A stretch of DNA of 64,000 nucleotides from Fratercula arctica. Taxonomy: Eukaryota; Chordata; Aves; Charadriiformes; Alcidae. The first letter of the stretch is position 1; each line of letters begins with the position of its first letter. This document shows positions 1-8,920 of this stretch, piece by piece. The notes beneath the pieces are model-generated. The model was not told the DNA's origin and did not search any database. It worked only from the letters and a program-made list of their open reading frames with translations. A program made the position numbers and the translations under genes. The DNA is taken from assembly GCA_947846985.1 (NCBI GenBank), contig CANTUZ010000025.1:14072100-14136099 (forward strand), in the 5' to 3' direction.

Positions 1-105
1 CTCAACCCAAGAGTTTTGCCTTTTTCTTTTGATCCTTCCCGTACCTGGAAGTGCTGAGCGAGCGACACGTGGTTCTTTGTTGCCGTCTGAGGCCAAACCA
101 CGACA
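1..105 (+). repeat. 3' end of the 5' LTR of provirus A
   Basis: Matches the last 105 bp of the 3' LTR (5792-5896) with about five differences and ends in CACGACA, eight bases before the primer binding site. The rest of this LTR and the left target-site duplication lie outside the window. Confidence 0.92.
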
Positions 106-113
106 ATCCTTTT

Positions 114-131
114 TGGCGCCCAACGTGGGGC
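114..131 (+). promoter_or_regulatory. Primer binding site, Lys-1,2 type (provirus A)
   Basis: The 18 bases TGGCGCCCAACGTGGGGC match the 3' end of the tRNA-Lys1,2 primer used by several retroviruses. The same site is exact in provirus C (47008-47025) and has one C-to-T change in B (27207-27224). Confidence 0.9.
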
Positions 132-209
132 TCGAAGGGTTGAGACGATGACAGAATCCAACTAGAGCTTGAAAAAACGAATTTGTTAAGTAAATAGTCA
201 CTGGTCACT

Positions 210-539
210 GTGTTGCTTAGTTTGTTCTCATGGCTGTGTTATGTAAATTCCTATGTGTTTTATGCACTCCCTGTGATGATATTTGTTACTTCTGGGAGGG
301 GGATGAGGATTATCATTTTACTGTCCTGTGCAATATCGGCTTATGATATGATAACATCACTTGTTAGATGGTTATTTTGGGGCATTTATGTGGTATTGCT
401 GTCCTGTCCATACATTGGGCACCGTCTCTCAGAATTCATTAATAATTACACCCAGTCTATGGGGGAAACAGGGGGGGGACACTTTCCCCAGCTCTTTTGC
501 CTCCCTTTTCTCCTTCGGGTCAGGTATGACAGCTTTTGA
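210..539 (+). other. Hydrophobic leader ORF upstream of gag (provirus A)
   Basis: An open frame of 109 codons lies between the primer binding site and gag. It starts on GTG rather than ATG, and the first in-frame ATGs come about 20 codons in. The product would be strongly hydrophobic, with probable membrane segments at about residues 1-27 and 33-68. The same frame is open in B (26890-27129) and C (46594-46911, starting with ATG). In A an extra two Gs in the run near 471-478 change the last 20 or so codons relative to C. Most differences among the three copies change an amino acid, which argues against strong protein-level constraint. Whether it is translated is unknown. Confidence 0.4.
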
Positions 540-2214
540 GAATTTTGAATATCCTTGGGATGCTCAAACCAGCATGTTCCCAGTGTTATGTTTGCTGAAT
601 ATGTTCCAGGTCTCGTTTAGGGTTAAACGACTATTTAAGACTACCACCCAGAGATCTGCTCCAAGGCTGGACAGTCAGGGGTGGCATGGCATGTGGGAGA
701 ACATGGGCAGGTACTTAGAGAACTTCTCACCTCCAATGGTCTGGGACTTCACCCCTGAACAATTACAGGACCCTGATAGAATAGTAGAATATCTGAAGGG
801 AAAATGCTGTGGCTATTCTAGAGAGGCACAACTCACCGCACTGTGCTGGGCCCTGGCTAGTGTCTACCAGGCACTGCTCAGTGCTATGCAGCACCCTCAG
901 AAGAAAGAGACAGAGACCAGACCAGCAGGCGCTGCGGCTGCTGCGGCCCCTGTGGCAGGCGCTGCTGTGACAGGCCCTGCGGCTACTGCGACCCCTGCGA
1001 CAGGCCCTGCGGCTACTGCGACCCCTGCGACAGACACTGTAGCTACCGCAACCCCTGTGGCAGCCACTGCAGCTACTCCAGCCCCGGTGACAGCCACTGC
1101 TGCTGAACCAGGGAACCAACCCGTGTCAGTATCCATTGCCCCCATACAAAAGAAGAAGTACACAAAGAAATCAGTTCGCATAGTAAGAGATGACGATGAA
1201 CCAGGGCCATCACAAGGACAGGAGGAAGAGGCAGAACCAGAGATAATTACCCGATCCCTATCCCTGAGTGAGCTGCGGGATATGCGAAAAGATTTTAGCC
1301 GACTTTCAGGTGAGCACATTGTCACCTGGCTGCTTCGGTGTTGGGATAACGGGGCCAGTAGCCTGGAATTAGAGGGTAGGGAAGCCAGGCAGTTGGGATC
1401 CCTGTCTAGGGAAGGTGGCATTGACAAGGCAATTGGAAAGAAGACCCAAGCCCTCAGCCTCTGGAAACGACTCCTGTCAGGCCTGAGGGAGAGGTACCCC
1501 TTCAGTGAAGATGTTGTATGTCAACCAAGCAAGTGGACCACCATGGAAAGAGGTATCCAGTACCTGAGAGAATTAGCCGTGCGGGAGATGATTTACTATG
1601 ACTTGGACAACACAGACTTGCCCACAGACCCTGATGAGGTGCACTGCACAAGGCCCATGTGGCGGAAGTTTGTACGGAGTGCACCATCGTCATATGCCAA
1701 CTCACTGGCAGTAATGGAATGGAAAGGCGAAGAAGGACCAACGGTGGATGAGGTGGCTGGCCGGCTCCGGAGATATGAAGAAAGCCTCTCTTCCCCCCTT
1801 GTCTCAGCTGTGGAGAAACTGTCCCGGAAGGTTCAGCAACTTGAAGAGAATATGTCCTACTCCCCACCTGTACGGGCCAGCATCTCAGCTATTAGAAGCA
1901 GACATTTCCCCACTCAAGAGAGAGAGTACAAAGGGTACACACCACGAGGCACCCTGTGGTTCTACTTGCGAGACCATGGAGAGGACATGAGGAAGTGGGA
2001 TGGACAACCTACTTGGATCCTGCGGGCACGGGTACAGGAGTTGCAAGGAAGGACAACCACAAAAGGGGATCCCTCCAGGAAAAGTGCCGCCCCAGTTTCC
2101 AGTGGGCAGTTCCCCAGAGAGAGCAGAAGGCCTGATCTTGCTTCTGATCCTCTTGAAGGAACCTCCAAGTCATTTCTGCAAGAAGTGAGTACCGGATACC
2201 ATGACCAGTATTAG
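526..2214 (+). CDS. gag: ERVL gag polyprotein (provirus A)
   Basis: Gag of the ERVL-type element, the structural precursor of virus-like particles. The frame is open from 361, but I choose the ATG at 526 because the same start opens gag in provirus C. From that start it has 562 codons. An Ala/Thr/Pro-rich stretch at about 912-1113 contains a 10-residue (30-bp) repeat, followed by a basic-acidic linker and a conserved capsid-like block (from about 1255; WLLRCWDNGA near 1326, KWTTMERG near 1530). No in-frame CCHC zinc knuckle is visible. It ends at UAG 2212-2214; pro-pol continues in the same frame with no shift, so the stop is probably suppressed for Gag-Pol. The frame is uninterrupted, unlike in C. 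Function is assigned by position and by homology among copies A and C and the gag at 63 kb. Confidence 0.8.
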   Translation: MTAFENFEYPWDAQTSMFPVLCLLNMFQVSFRVKRLFKTTTQRSAPRLDSQGWHGMWENMGRYLENFSPPMVWDFTPEQLQDPDRIVEYLKGKCCGYSREAQLTALCWALASVYQALLSAMQHPQKKETETRPAGAAAAAAPVAGAAVTGPAATATPATGPAATATPATDTVATATPVAATAATPAPVTATAAEPGNQPVSVSIAPIQKKKYTKKSVRIVRDDDEPGPSQGQEEEAEPEIITRSLSLSELRDMRKDFSRLSGEHIVTWLLRCWDNGASSLELEGREARQLGSLSREGGIDKAIGKKTQALSLWKRLLSGLRERYPFSEDVVCQPSKWTTMERGIQYLRELAVREMIYYDLDNTDLPTDPDEVHCTRPMWRKFVRSAPSSYANSLAVMEWKGEEGPTVDEVAGRLRRYEESLSSPLVSAVEKLSRKVQQLEENMSYSPPVRASISAIRSRHFPTQEREYKGYTPRGTLWFYLRDHGEDMRKWDGQPTWILRARVQELQGRTTTKGDPSRKSAAPVSSGQFPRESRRPDLASDPLEGTSKSFLQEVSTGYHDQY

Positions 2215-2242
2215 AGGGGCCCTGCCTCCAGCCAGGTGGAGG
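2212..2242 (+). promoter_or_regulatory. Gag-pol UAG with downstream hairpin (candidate readthrough signal)
   Basis: UAG at 2212-2214 separates gag from pro-pol in the same frame. Ten bases later CCTCCA (2225-2230) can pair perfectly with TGGAGG (2237-2242) around a six-base loop. The UAG and both stem arms are kept in provirus C (near 45010-45050, minus). In gammaretroviruses stop suppression at this junction depends on a structure shortly after UAG; applying that here is inference. Confidence 0.6.
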
Positions 2243-4053
2243 AAAGGGACAACCGGGTTTATTGGACAGTGTGGATTCGATGGCCTGGCACATCAGATCC
2301 ACAGGAGTATAAGGCTCTAGTGGACACAGGAGCACAGTGCACTCTGATACCATCAAGCTATAGAGGGGCAGAACCCATTTGTATTTCTGGGGTCACAGGG
2401 GGATCCCAAGAGTTGACTGTACTGGAGGCGGAAGTGAGCCTAACTGGGAATGAGTGGCAAAAGCATCCCATTGTGACTGGCCCAGATGCTCCGTGCATCC
2501 TTGGTATAGATTACCTCAGGAGAGGGTATTTTAAGGACCCAAAGGGGTATCGGTGGGCCTTTGGCATAGCTGCCTTGGAGGCGGAGGAAGTTAAACAGTT
2601 GTCCACCTTGCCTGGTCTCTCGGAGGACTCTTCTGTTGTGGGGTTGTTGAGGGTCGAAGAACAGCAGGTGCCGATTGCTACCACAACGGTGCATCGGCGG
2701 CAATATCGCACTAACCGAGACTCTCTGATGCCCATCCATAACCTGATTCGTCAACTAGAGGTTCAAGGAGTGATCAGTAAGACTCGCTCGCCTTTTAACA
2801 GTCCTATATGGCCGGTGCGAAAATCCAATGGAGAGTGGAGGCTAACTGTAGACTATCGTGGCCTGAATGAAGTCACGCCACCACTGAGTGCTGCCGTGCC
2901 GGACATGCTAGAACTGCAGTATGAACTGGAGTCCAAGGCAGCCAAGTGGTATGCCACGATTGATATAGCGAATGCATTCTTCTCAATCCCTTTGGCAGCA
3001 GAGTGCAGGCCACAGTTTGCTTTCACTTGGAGGGGCATCCAGTACACCTGGAATCGACTGCCCCAGGGGTGGAAACACAGCCCCACCATTTGCCATGGAC
3101 TGATCCAGACTGCACTGGAACAGGGTGAAGCTCCAGAACATCTGCAGTACATTGATGACATCATTGTATGGGGAGACACAGCCGAAGAAGTTTTTGAGAA
3201 AGGGGATAAAATAGTCCGAATCCTTCTGAAAGCTGGTTTTGCCATAAAACGAAGTAAGGTCAAGGGACCTGCACAGGAGATCCAGTTCTTAGGAATAAAA
3301 TGGCAAGATGGACGCCGCCAAATCCCAATGGATGTGATCAACAAAATAGCAGCTATGTCTCCACCAACTAGCAAAAAGGAAACACAAGCTTTCTTAGGCA
3401 TTGTGGGTTTTTGGAGGATGCATATCCCAGATTACAGTCTGATTGTAAGCCCTCTGTACCAAGTAACCCGGAAGAAGAGCGATTTTAAATGGGGTCCTGA
3501 GCAACGACAAGCTTTTGAACAAATCAAACAGGAAATAGTCCATGCAGTGGCCCTGGGGCCAGTCTGGGCAGGACAAGATGTTAAAAATGTGCTCTACACC
3601 GCAGCCGGGGAGAATGGCCCTACCTGGAGCCTCTGGCAGAAGGCACCAGGGGAGACCCGAGGTCGACCCCTAGGGTTTTGGAGTCGGGGATACAGAGGAT
3701 CCGAAGCCCGCTACACTCCAACAGAAAAGGAGATATTGGCAGCATATGAAGGGGTTCGAGCTGCTTCGGAGGTGGTTGGTACAGAAGCGCAGCTCCTCTT
3801 AGCACCTCGACTGCCGGTGCTGGGTTGGATGTTCAAAGAAAGGGTCCCCACCACACATCACGCAACTGATGCTACATGGAGTAAGTGGATTGCACTGATC
3901 ACACAGCGAACTCGAATGGGAAACCCCAGTCGCCCAGGAATTCTGGAAGTGATCATGGACTGGCCAGAAGGCAAGGATTTTGGAATGTCACCAGAGGAGG
4001 AGGTGACGCGTGCGGATGAGGCCCCACCATATAATAAACTGCTAGAAAATTAG
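2215..4053 (+). pseudogene. pol: ERVL protease-reverse transcriptase-RNase H N-part (provirus A), truncated by stop
   Basis: Enzymatic part of the polyprotein, in frame with gag. Protease: VDTGAQ active site near 2320 and an ILGIDYLRRG segment near 2500. Reverse transcriptase: SPFNSPIWPVRK near 2790, YRGLNE near 2855, IDIANAFFSIP near 2960, LPQGW near 3060 and catalytic YIDD near 3150. The connection region runs to about 3900 and includes RKKSDFKWGPEQRQAF near 3470, typical of ERVL. The frame ends at TAG 4051-4053, where copies B and C read on into the RNase H motif TDGS. Everything upstream of the stop is open, so protease and RT look intact by eye. Confidence 0.85.
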
Positions 4054-5276
4054 AAGAAATATGCCCTGTTCACTGATGGGTCCTGCCGGATTGTGGGAAA
4101 GCATCGCAAGTGGAAGGCTGCTGTGTGGAGTCCTACACGACAAGTTGCAGAAGCCAGTGAAGGACAAGGTGAATCGAGCCAGTTTGCAGAGGTGAAAGCC
4201 ATTCAGCTGGCTTTGGACATTGCCGAGCAAGAAAAATGGCCAGTATTGCTGCCCGGATAGCGAACCTGGTTGTGAAAGTACGCCACGTAGATGCCCACGT
4301 ACCCAAGAATCAGGCCATGGAGGAACATCAGAACAACCAGCAGGTGGATTGGGCTGCTAGGATTGAAGTGGCTCAGGTGGATCTGGATTGGCAACATAAG
4401 GGTGAACTATTCATAGCTCGGTGGGCCCATGAGACCTCAGGCCATCAAGGAAGAGATGTGACATATAGATGGGCTCGTGACCGAGGGGTGGACTTGACCA
4501 TGGACACTATTGCACAGGTCATCCATGAATGTGAGACATGCGCTGCAATCAAGCAAGCCAAGTGTTTGAAGCCTCTTTGGTATGGAGGACGATGGTTGAA
4601 ATATAAATATGGGGAGGCCTGGCAGATTGATTATATCACACTGCCACGAACCCGTCAAGGCAAGCGCTATGTGCTCACCATGGTGGAAGCAACCACTGGA
4701 TGGCTGGAAACATACCCTGTGCCCCATGCCACTGCCCGGAATACTATCCTGGGCCTTGAAAAGCAAGTCCTGTGGCGACATGGTACCCCAGAGAGAATTG
4801 AGTCAGACAATGGGACTCATTTCCAAAACAGCCTCATAGACACCTGGGCCAAAGAGCATGGTATTGAGTGGGTATATCACATCCCCTATCACGCACCAGC
4901 CTCTGGGAAGATAGAACAGTACAACGGACTGTTAAAAACTACACTGAGAGCAATGGGTGGTGGGACCTTAAAACATTGGGATGCACGTTTAGCAAAGGCT
5001 ACCTGGCTAGTTAATACCAGGGGATCTACCAGTCGGGCTGGCCCTGCCCAATCAAAACTTCCACGTACTGTAGAAGGGGATAAGGTCCCCGTAGTGCACA
5101 TGAAGAATATGTTAGGGAAGACAGTCTGGGTTAGTCCTGCCTCAGGCAAAGGCAAACCCATCCGTGGGATTGCTTTTGCCCAAGGACCTGGGTGCACTTG
5201 GTGGGTAATGCGGAAGGATGGGGAAGTCCGATGTGTACCTCATGGGGACTTGATTTTGGGGGAGAATAGCCAATGA
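4054..5276 (+). pseudogene. pol: ERVL RNase H remnant and integrase (provirus A)
   Basis: After the stop at 4051 the RNase H reading continues (TDGSCRIVGK near 4073) to about 4243. There about 125 bp present in copy B (24896-25020) are missing, removing the YTDSW motif and shifting frame, with a TA microhomology at the junction. From 4236 a second frame is open to 5276 and holds the end of RNase H (HVDAHV near 4285) and integrase: an HHCC-like zinc segment (HETSGH and CETC), and the catalytic triad as IDYITLPRT, SDNGTHF and GKIE. The C-terminal basic domain ends with GENSQ. RNase H should be inactive; integrase on its own keeps its key residues. Confidence 0.85.
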
Positions 5277-5560
5277 ATCAAATTGTATGTTACACTGTCA
5301 CTGTATGTCCTCGTTACTATAATTGCTATTGGCTGTACTGCAGTAAGAATCACCCAAATTAAGGACAGATGGACTTTGATGAAGAATTGAGTAAAGCAAA
5401 GTGGTGATGGGATCAGAGCTGAAGCCCAGCAACTTCCTCAAGATCTGCATCTTTGGCCGATGGACTGTGTGCATGAGCTATGCCGGGTACACCAGTCACA
5501 TGTTCCGAAAACTGTAAGATCTGGGCGTGGCAAAAATGGTATGGAATAAGGGGTGGCTAA
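5277..5560 (+). other. 3' noncoding region and polypurine tract of provirus A
   Basis: No env. The last bases, GGAATAAGGGGTGGCTAA, abut the LTR and are the likely polypurine tract; the same motif precedes the LTRs of B and, more degenerate, C. Copy C carries an extra 211 bp in the matching region. Confidence 0.65.
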
Positions 5561-5896
5561 TGTCCTGGTTCCGGCAGGGACAGGGTTAAGTATTCCATGC
5601 CGTGTGAGCCATGCCCACCCTGAGATTAAAAGGAGGGAGGGGGCAGGCAGTCGGGTTTGGAGCGGGCTGGCGCGTCCCGGGTCCGGACCGGCGGGGAGCG
5701 GCGGTTCCGTAATCGCGTTTGTATATTTCTCTGTCGGTGGTGGTGGTGTTGTTTTCTTGTTCCCTTTGCTGTTCTGTTAAACTGCCTTTGTCTCAACCCA
5801 AGAGTTTTGCCTTTTTCTTTTGATCCTTCCCGTACTGGGAAGCGCTGAGTGAGCGACACGTGGTTCTTTGTTGCCATCTGAGGCCAAACCACGACA
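5561..5896 (+). repeat. 3' LTR of provirus A
   Basis: 336 bp, from TGTCCTGGTT to CCACGACA, with TG...CA ends. It has a GATTAAAAGG TATA-like box near 5621 followed by a GC-rich stretch. I see no canonical AATAAA. Downstream, older ERVL pol sequence continues from 5897, with GAGTT as the expected right-hand target duplication; its left partner is outside the window. Confidence 0.9.
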
Positions 5897-5994
5897 GAGT
5901 TGCAGAAGCAACTGAAGGACAAGGGAATTGAATCAGTTTGGAGAGGTAGAAGCCATCCAGCTGGCCCTAGGCATTGATGAATGAGAAAAGTGGC

Positions 5995-6524
5995 TGTGTG
6001 AGCCGATGCAGGAAGGACGCAGGAATGACCACAAAACCACAGTTTAAAGGTAAAGAACAAGTTTAATCTCGATACCTCACGGACCGGGGAATCTCTGAAG
6101 GAACACCCAGGCAGCGGCACACAGGAAGGGCACCACGGAGTGTGAGAAATCCTTGTTAGCAAGAGTCCTTGGCAGCGAGAGAGTACTTGTTAGCAAGAGC
6201 GGGCGCGGACTCCCTGTTCTTGCTGGTATTTAAAGGGTTCAAACAGGCACAGTTTTCCCACTGTGCTTTGAGAATCCTTGTTAGCAAGAGCGCGCATGGA
6301 CACTGTGCTTTGATCTTCTTCAACAACAGGCCAGGATTCTCAAGCGGCTAGATAAGGTGTCCCTGAGTCCATCACAGACTTGTGTTATCTAAGTGCAAGT
6401 GTTTTTCTTGCAAGCACCCAAGACTGGACAACAATTAGTGTGATATATGTGTTTCCCAGCACCCCAGGTGTGAGTCCCTTGAGCGTATTTACAATCCTCG
6501 CCAATCTTCCATTGCTTTCCCACA
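5995..6524 (-). repeat. Solo LTR of family LTR-B with 5-bp target duplication
   Basis: 530 bp flanked by GTGGC on both sides (5990-5994 and 6525-6529). Removing it restores a continuous ERVL pol alignment, so the boundaries are well supported. The minus orientation is inferred: on that strand it starts TGTGGGAAAGC and ends CTCACACA, with a TATA-like TTTAAATACC and an ATTAAA near the end, and a related copy at 8630-8903 has a purine tract on the matching side. It contains three spaced copies of CTTGTTAGCAAGAGC or near variants. Truncated relatives are at 8630-8903 and 11383-11769. Confidence 0.85.
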
Positions 6525-7237
6525 GTGGCCAATACTCTGTGTCTATACTGACTCATGGATGGTGGCAAATGCCCTGTGGGGATGGTTAAAGCAGTGGAAG
6601 CAGAGGAACTGGCAGTGCAAAGGTAAACCCATCTTGGCTGATGAATTACGGAAGACATTGCTGACTGGCTAGGGACACTAGTTGTGAAAGTACGCCATGT
6701 AGATGCCCACATACCCCTGAGTCGGGCCACTGAGGAACATCAAAACAATCAGCAAATGGATCAGGCTGCTAAGGTTTTCCAGACAGATTTGGACTGGGAA
6801 CATAAAGGTGAACTATTTTTAGCTCAGTGGGCCCATGACACTTCAGGTCATCAAGGAAGGGATGCAACATATAAATGGGCCCGTGACTGAGGTGTGGATT
6901 TAACCATGGATGCTATTGCGCAGGTTATCCACGACTGGGAAACATCAAACAAACTAAAAGGTTAAAACCTTTGTGGTATTGGTTAGGATAGCTGAAATCT
7001 AAGTATGGGGAGGCCTGGCAAATTGACTACATCACACTCCCTCAAACCCACCAGGGTAAGCATTACATGCTTACAATGGTGGAAGCAAGCACCGGATGGC
7101 TGGAAACCTATGCCATACCCCATGCCACTGCCCGGAATACCATCCTGGGCCTTGAAAGGCAAGTCTTGTGGTGACATGGTACTCTAGAAAGAATTGAGTC
7201 AGACAATGGGACTCATTTCAAAACCAGTCTTATAAGT

Positions 7238-7283
7238 CTCTGACCTTTAAAGGTCCCTTCCAACCCAATACATTCTATGATTC
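7238..7283 (+). mobile_element. 46-bp CR1 3'-end insertion
   Basis: The sequence GGTCCCTTCCAACCCAA followed by CATTCTATGATTCT is the CR1 3' terminus. It interrupts integrase of the old ERVL fragment and is bracketed by TAAGT (7233-7237 and 7284-7288). It is an extremely 5'-truncated retrotransposition event. Confidence 0.82.
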
Positions 7284-7663
7284 TAAGTAATTGGGCCGAA
7301 GAACATGGTATTGAGTGGGTATATCATATCCCCTATCATGCATCAGCTTCAGGGGAAATAGAGCAATATAATGGATTGTTAAAAATCACCCTGAAGGCAA
7401 TGGGTTGTGGAAACTTTACAAATTGAGAGAAGCATTTAGCACAAGCTACCTGGTTAGTTAACACCAGGGGATCCATCAATCGAGCTGGTCCTGCTCAATC
7501 AGACCTTTTACATACTGTAGAAGGGAATAAGGTCACTGTGGTGCATGGAAGGAATATGCTGGGGAAAACTGTTTGGGTTTTTCCTGCCTTGGGCAAAGGG
7601 AAACCCATTTGTGGGACTGTTTTTGCTCAAGGACCTGGATGTACTTGGTGGGTGATGCTGGAG

Positions 7664-7766
7664 AATGGAGTATCAGGACGTAAGGTTGAAAGTCTTGATA
7701 TATCATAAACAAATCTGCAATGTGCTGTAATGCCTTCTGAGCTGTTGGGGTTAATGAACGTGGAAC
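7664..7766 (-). pseudogene. pol: Second pol fragment (RT connection part) in class II relic D
   Basis: Nearly identical to 55676-55776 of provirus E. On the minus strand it reads as an RT thumb/connection piece (TAQKALQHIADLF, then IYQDFQPYALIG). It lies downstream of env and is cut at 7664 by plus-strand ERVL pol. Its position after env is abnormal; see the matching feature in provirus E. Confidence 0.6.
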
Positions 7767-8138
7767 TTACAGGGGAGGAGGGGGCAGACACAGCGCTTCA
7801 GGGCGTCCCCTGTATCTTCAAAGTGCGCTCATGTCTCTCCCCCTCTCCCTGACCTGAGACAGCCCCCTTATATCCTGCACCAGATTGAGTGGAAAAGTAC
7901 AGGCTAGGGTCGCTGCATGCGTGGCCAGCGCATGCAGCAAGCCTCACCAGACTCATGATCCAGCTTTGCTAACTGCGAATGTCTGATACCTGACTCCCTT
8001 GTACTCCCTCCTTGTTATCTTCTTCTTTGAAAGTTAGGTTCTCATGGATACACATATAGTTTTTCAGCAACAGTACCAAGTCCCTTTTTCCCAACCTATA
8101 TACTGGGTTTGGTTCAACTAGTAATTTTCTGTTGTGTC
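7767..8138 (-). repeat. LTR-like spacer after env in relic D
   Basis: About 370 bp almost identical to 55777-56150. On the minus strand it carries ATATAAGGGGG resembling a TATA box and purine-rich tracts on the env side, so it may be a remnant LTR of a parental retrovirus. No open frame of note. Confidence 0.4.
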
Positions 8139-8629
8139 TCACTCGAACCATCCTCTATTATCCCTTACACATGCCACCCCGTGGTCCGAAGTTGGGACAT
8201 GACGATATTCTACAACTCGTACAAGGGTATGATGCAAAGCGGCATCTACAACTGATCGTATAATGCTTATTAAACACAGCAAAGAGAATACTAAACATGA
8301 CAGACAAATTCCTTCCACACAGGCAATGAGTATAATTTCCTTCAACCAACCCCACCCCCAAGTCCATCCAGCAAAGAGATTTCACCCAGCGGTCTCCACA
8401 AGTTGCTGGCTCGGTCGGTGCAGTTCTTGCAATTGAGCATGGATGGATGTGGAGTGGTCACTTAGATTCATACAACACAGTCCTTCAAAATCTTGACAAC
8501 CGTGTCTGTGAGCTAAAAGCAAAAAATCAATAGCAGCTCTGTTTTGCAGCATCACGTGTTGAATACTATCTACGTCTAGCAATAACTCAGAAACAGCTGT
8601 ACTAGTAGCATTACTAAACTTATCCTTGG
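8139..8629 (-). pseudogene. env: Alpharetrovirus-like env TM fragment (relic D)
   Basis: The minus strand encodes part of a retroviral transmembrane subunit: a heptad-rich segment (about 8540-8629), the conserved helix [12 protein letters not shown], a C-x6-CC motif (CQDFEGLCC) and a downstream membrane segment (about 8250-8340). The family is that of avian leukosis-type TM proteins. An in-frame TGA at 8382-8384 sits between the disulfide loop and the membrane segment; provirus E has the same stop at 56395-56397. No surface subunit is present. The fragment begins where LTR-B sequence ends, so the junction near 8626-8630 is a recombination or deletion point. Confidence 0.8.
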
Positions 8630-8903
8630 CAGCGAGGGAGTCCTTGTTAGCAAGAGCGCATGCGGACTCCCTGTTCTTGCTGGTGCTGTGCTTTGATCTT
8701 CTTCCACAACAGGCCAAGATTCTCAAGCAGCTAGATAAGGTGTCCCTGAGTCCATTACAGACTGATGTCATCTAAGTGTTTTTCTTGCAAGCACCCGAGA
8801 TTGAATAACAATTAGTGTGATATATGTGTTTTCCAGCACCCAGGTGCGAGTCCCTTGAGCGTATTTACAATCCTCCTTGCTGATCTTCCATTGCTTTCCC
8901 ATA
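8630..8903 (-). repeat. Truncated LTR-B copy, 3' LTR of a second class II relic
   Basis: Aligns with about 6164-6524 of the solo LTR, with internal gaps. On the minus strand the LTR start reads TATGGGAAAGC instead of TGTGGGAAAGC. It is preceded on that strand by a purine tract (8904-8920), the usual position of a polypurine tract before a 3' LTR. Its far end is lost at the junction with env. Confidence 0.75.
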
Positions 8904-8920
8904 TTCCACTCCCCCACTCA
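8904..8920 (-). promoter_or_regulatory. Polypurine tract of the LTR-B provirus relic
   Basis: On the minus strand GAGTGGGGGAGTGGAA lies immediately upstream of the LTR-B start, which fixes the polarity of this relic. Confidence 0.6.

Larger units (their letters stand above)
1..5896 (+). mobile_element. ERVL-type provirus A, 5' LTR truncated by window edge
   Basis: An endogenous retrovirus in plus orientation: LTR end (1-105), primer binding site (114-131), leader, gag, pro-RT-RNase H, integrase and a 3' LTR (5561-5896). There is no env. The pol sequence has the class III (ERVL) character: a YIDD reverse transcriptase, an LGFWSRGY segment before RNase H, and gag and pol in one frame across a UAG. 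It is inserted in an older copy of its own family, because homologous RNase H sequence resumes directly after the 3' LTR. The 105 bp of 5' LTR visible differ from the 3' LTR at about 5 sites. The copy is dead: a stop in pol (4051-4053) and a roughly 125-bp frame-breaking deletion in RNase H. Confidence 0.93.
5897..7664 (+). pseudogene. pol: Older ERVL pol fragment (RNase H to integrase), host of nested insertions
   Basis: Two blocks (5897-5994 and 6525-7664) align with RNase H and integrase of proviruses A-C but are much more diverged and full of stops and small indels. The left part of this element lies beyond provirus A. It is split by a solo LTR (5995-6524) and by a 46-bp CR1 end (7238-7283). 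Recognisable marks include the TDSWMVANAL region near 6550, the integrase SDNGTHF motif near 7197 and PASGEIE near 7345. It stops abruptly near 7664, where a minus-strand class II fragment begins. Confidence 0.82.

Noticed and set aside
763..1427. Long antisense frames over ERVL gag (118 and 176 codons)
   Set aside because: They are shadows of the GC-rich Ala/Pro repeat coding region of gag; no independent motif.
2853..3401. 182-codon antisense frame, repeated at 25865-26413 and partly at 43899-44405
   Set aside because: It is the mirror of the RT coding sequence and appears in each copy only because RT is conserved.
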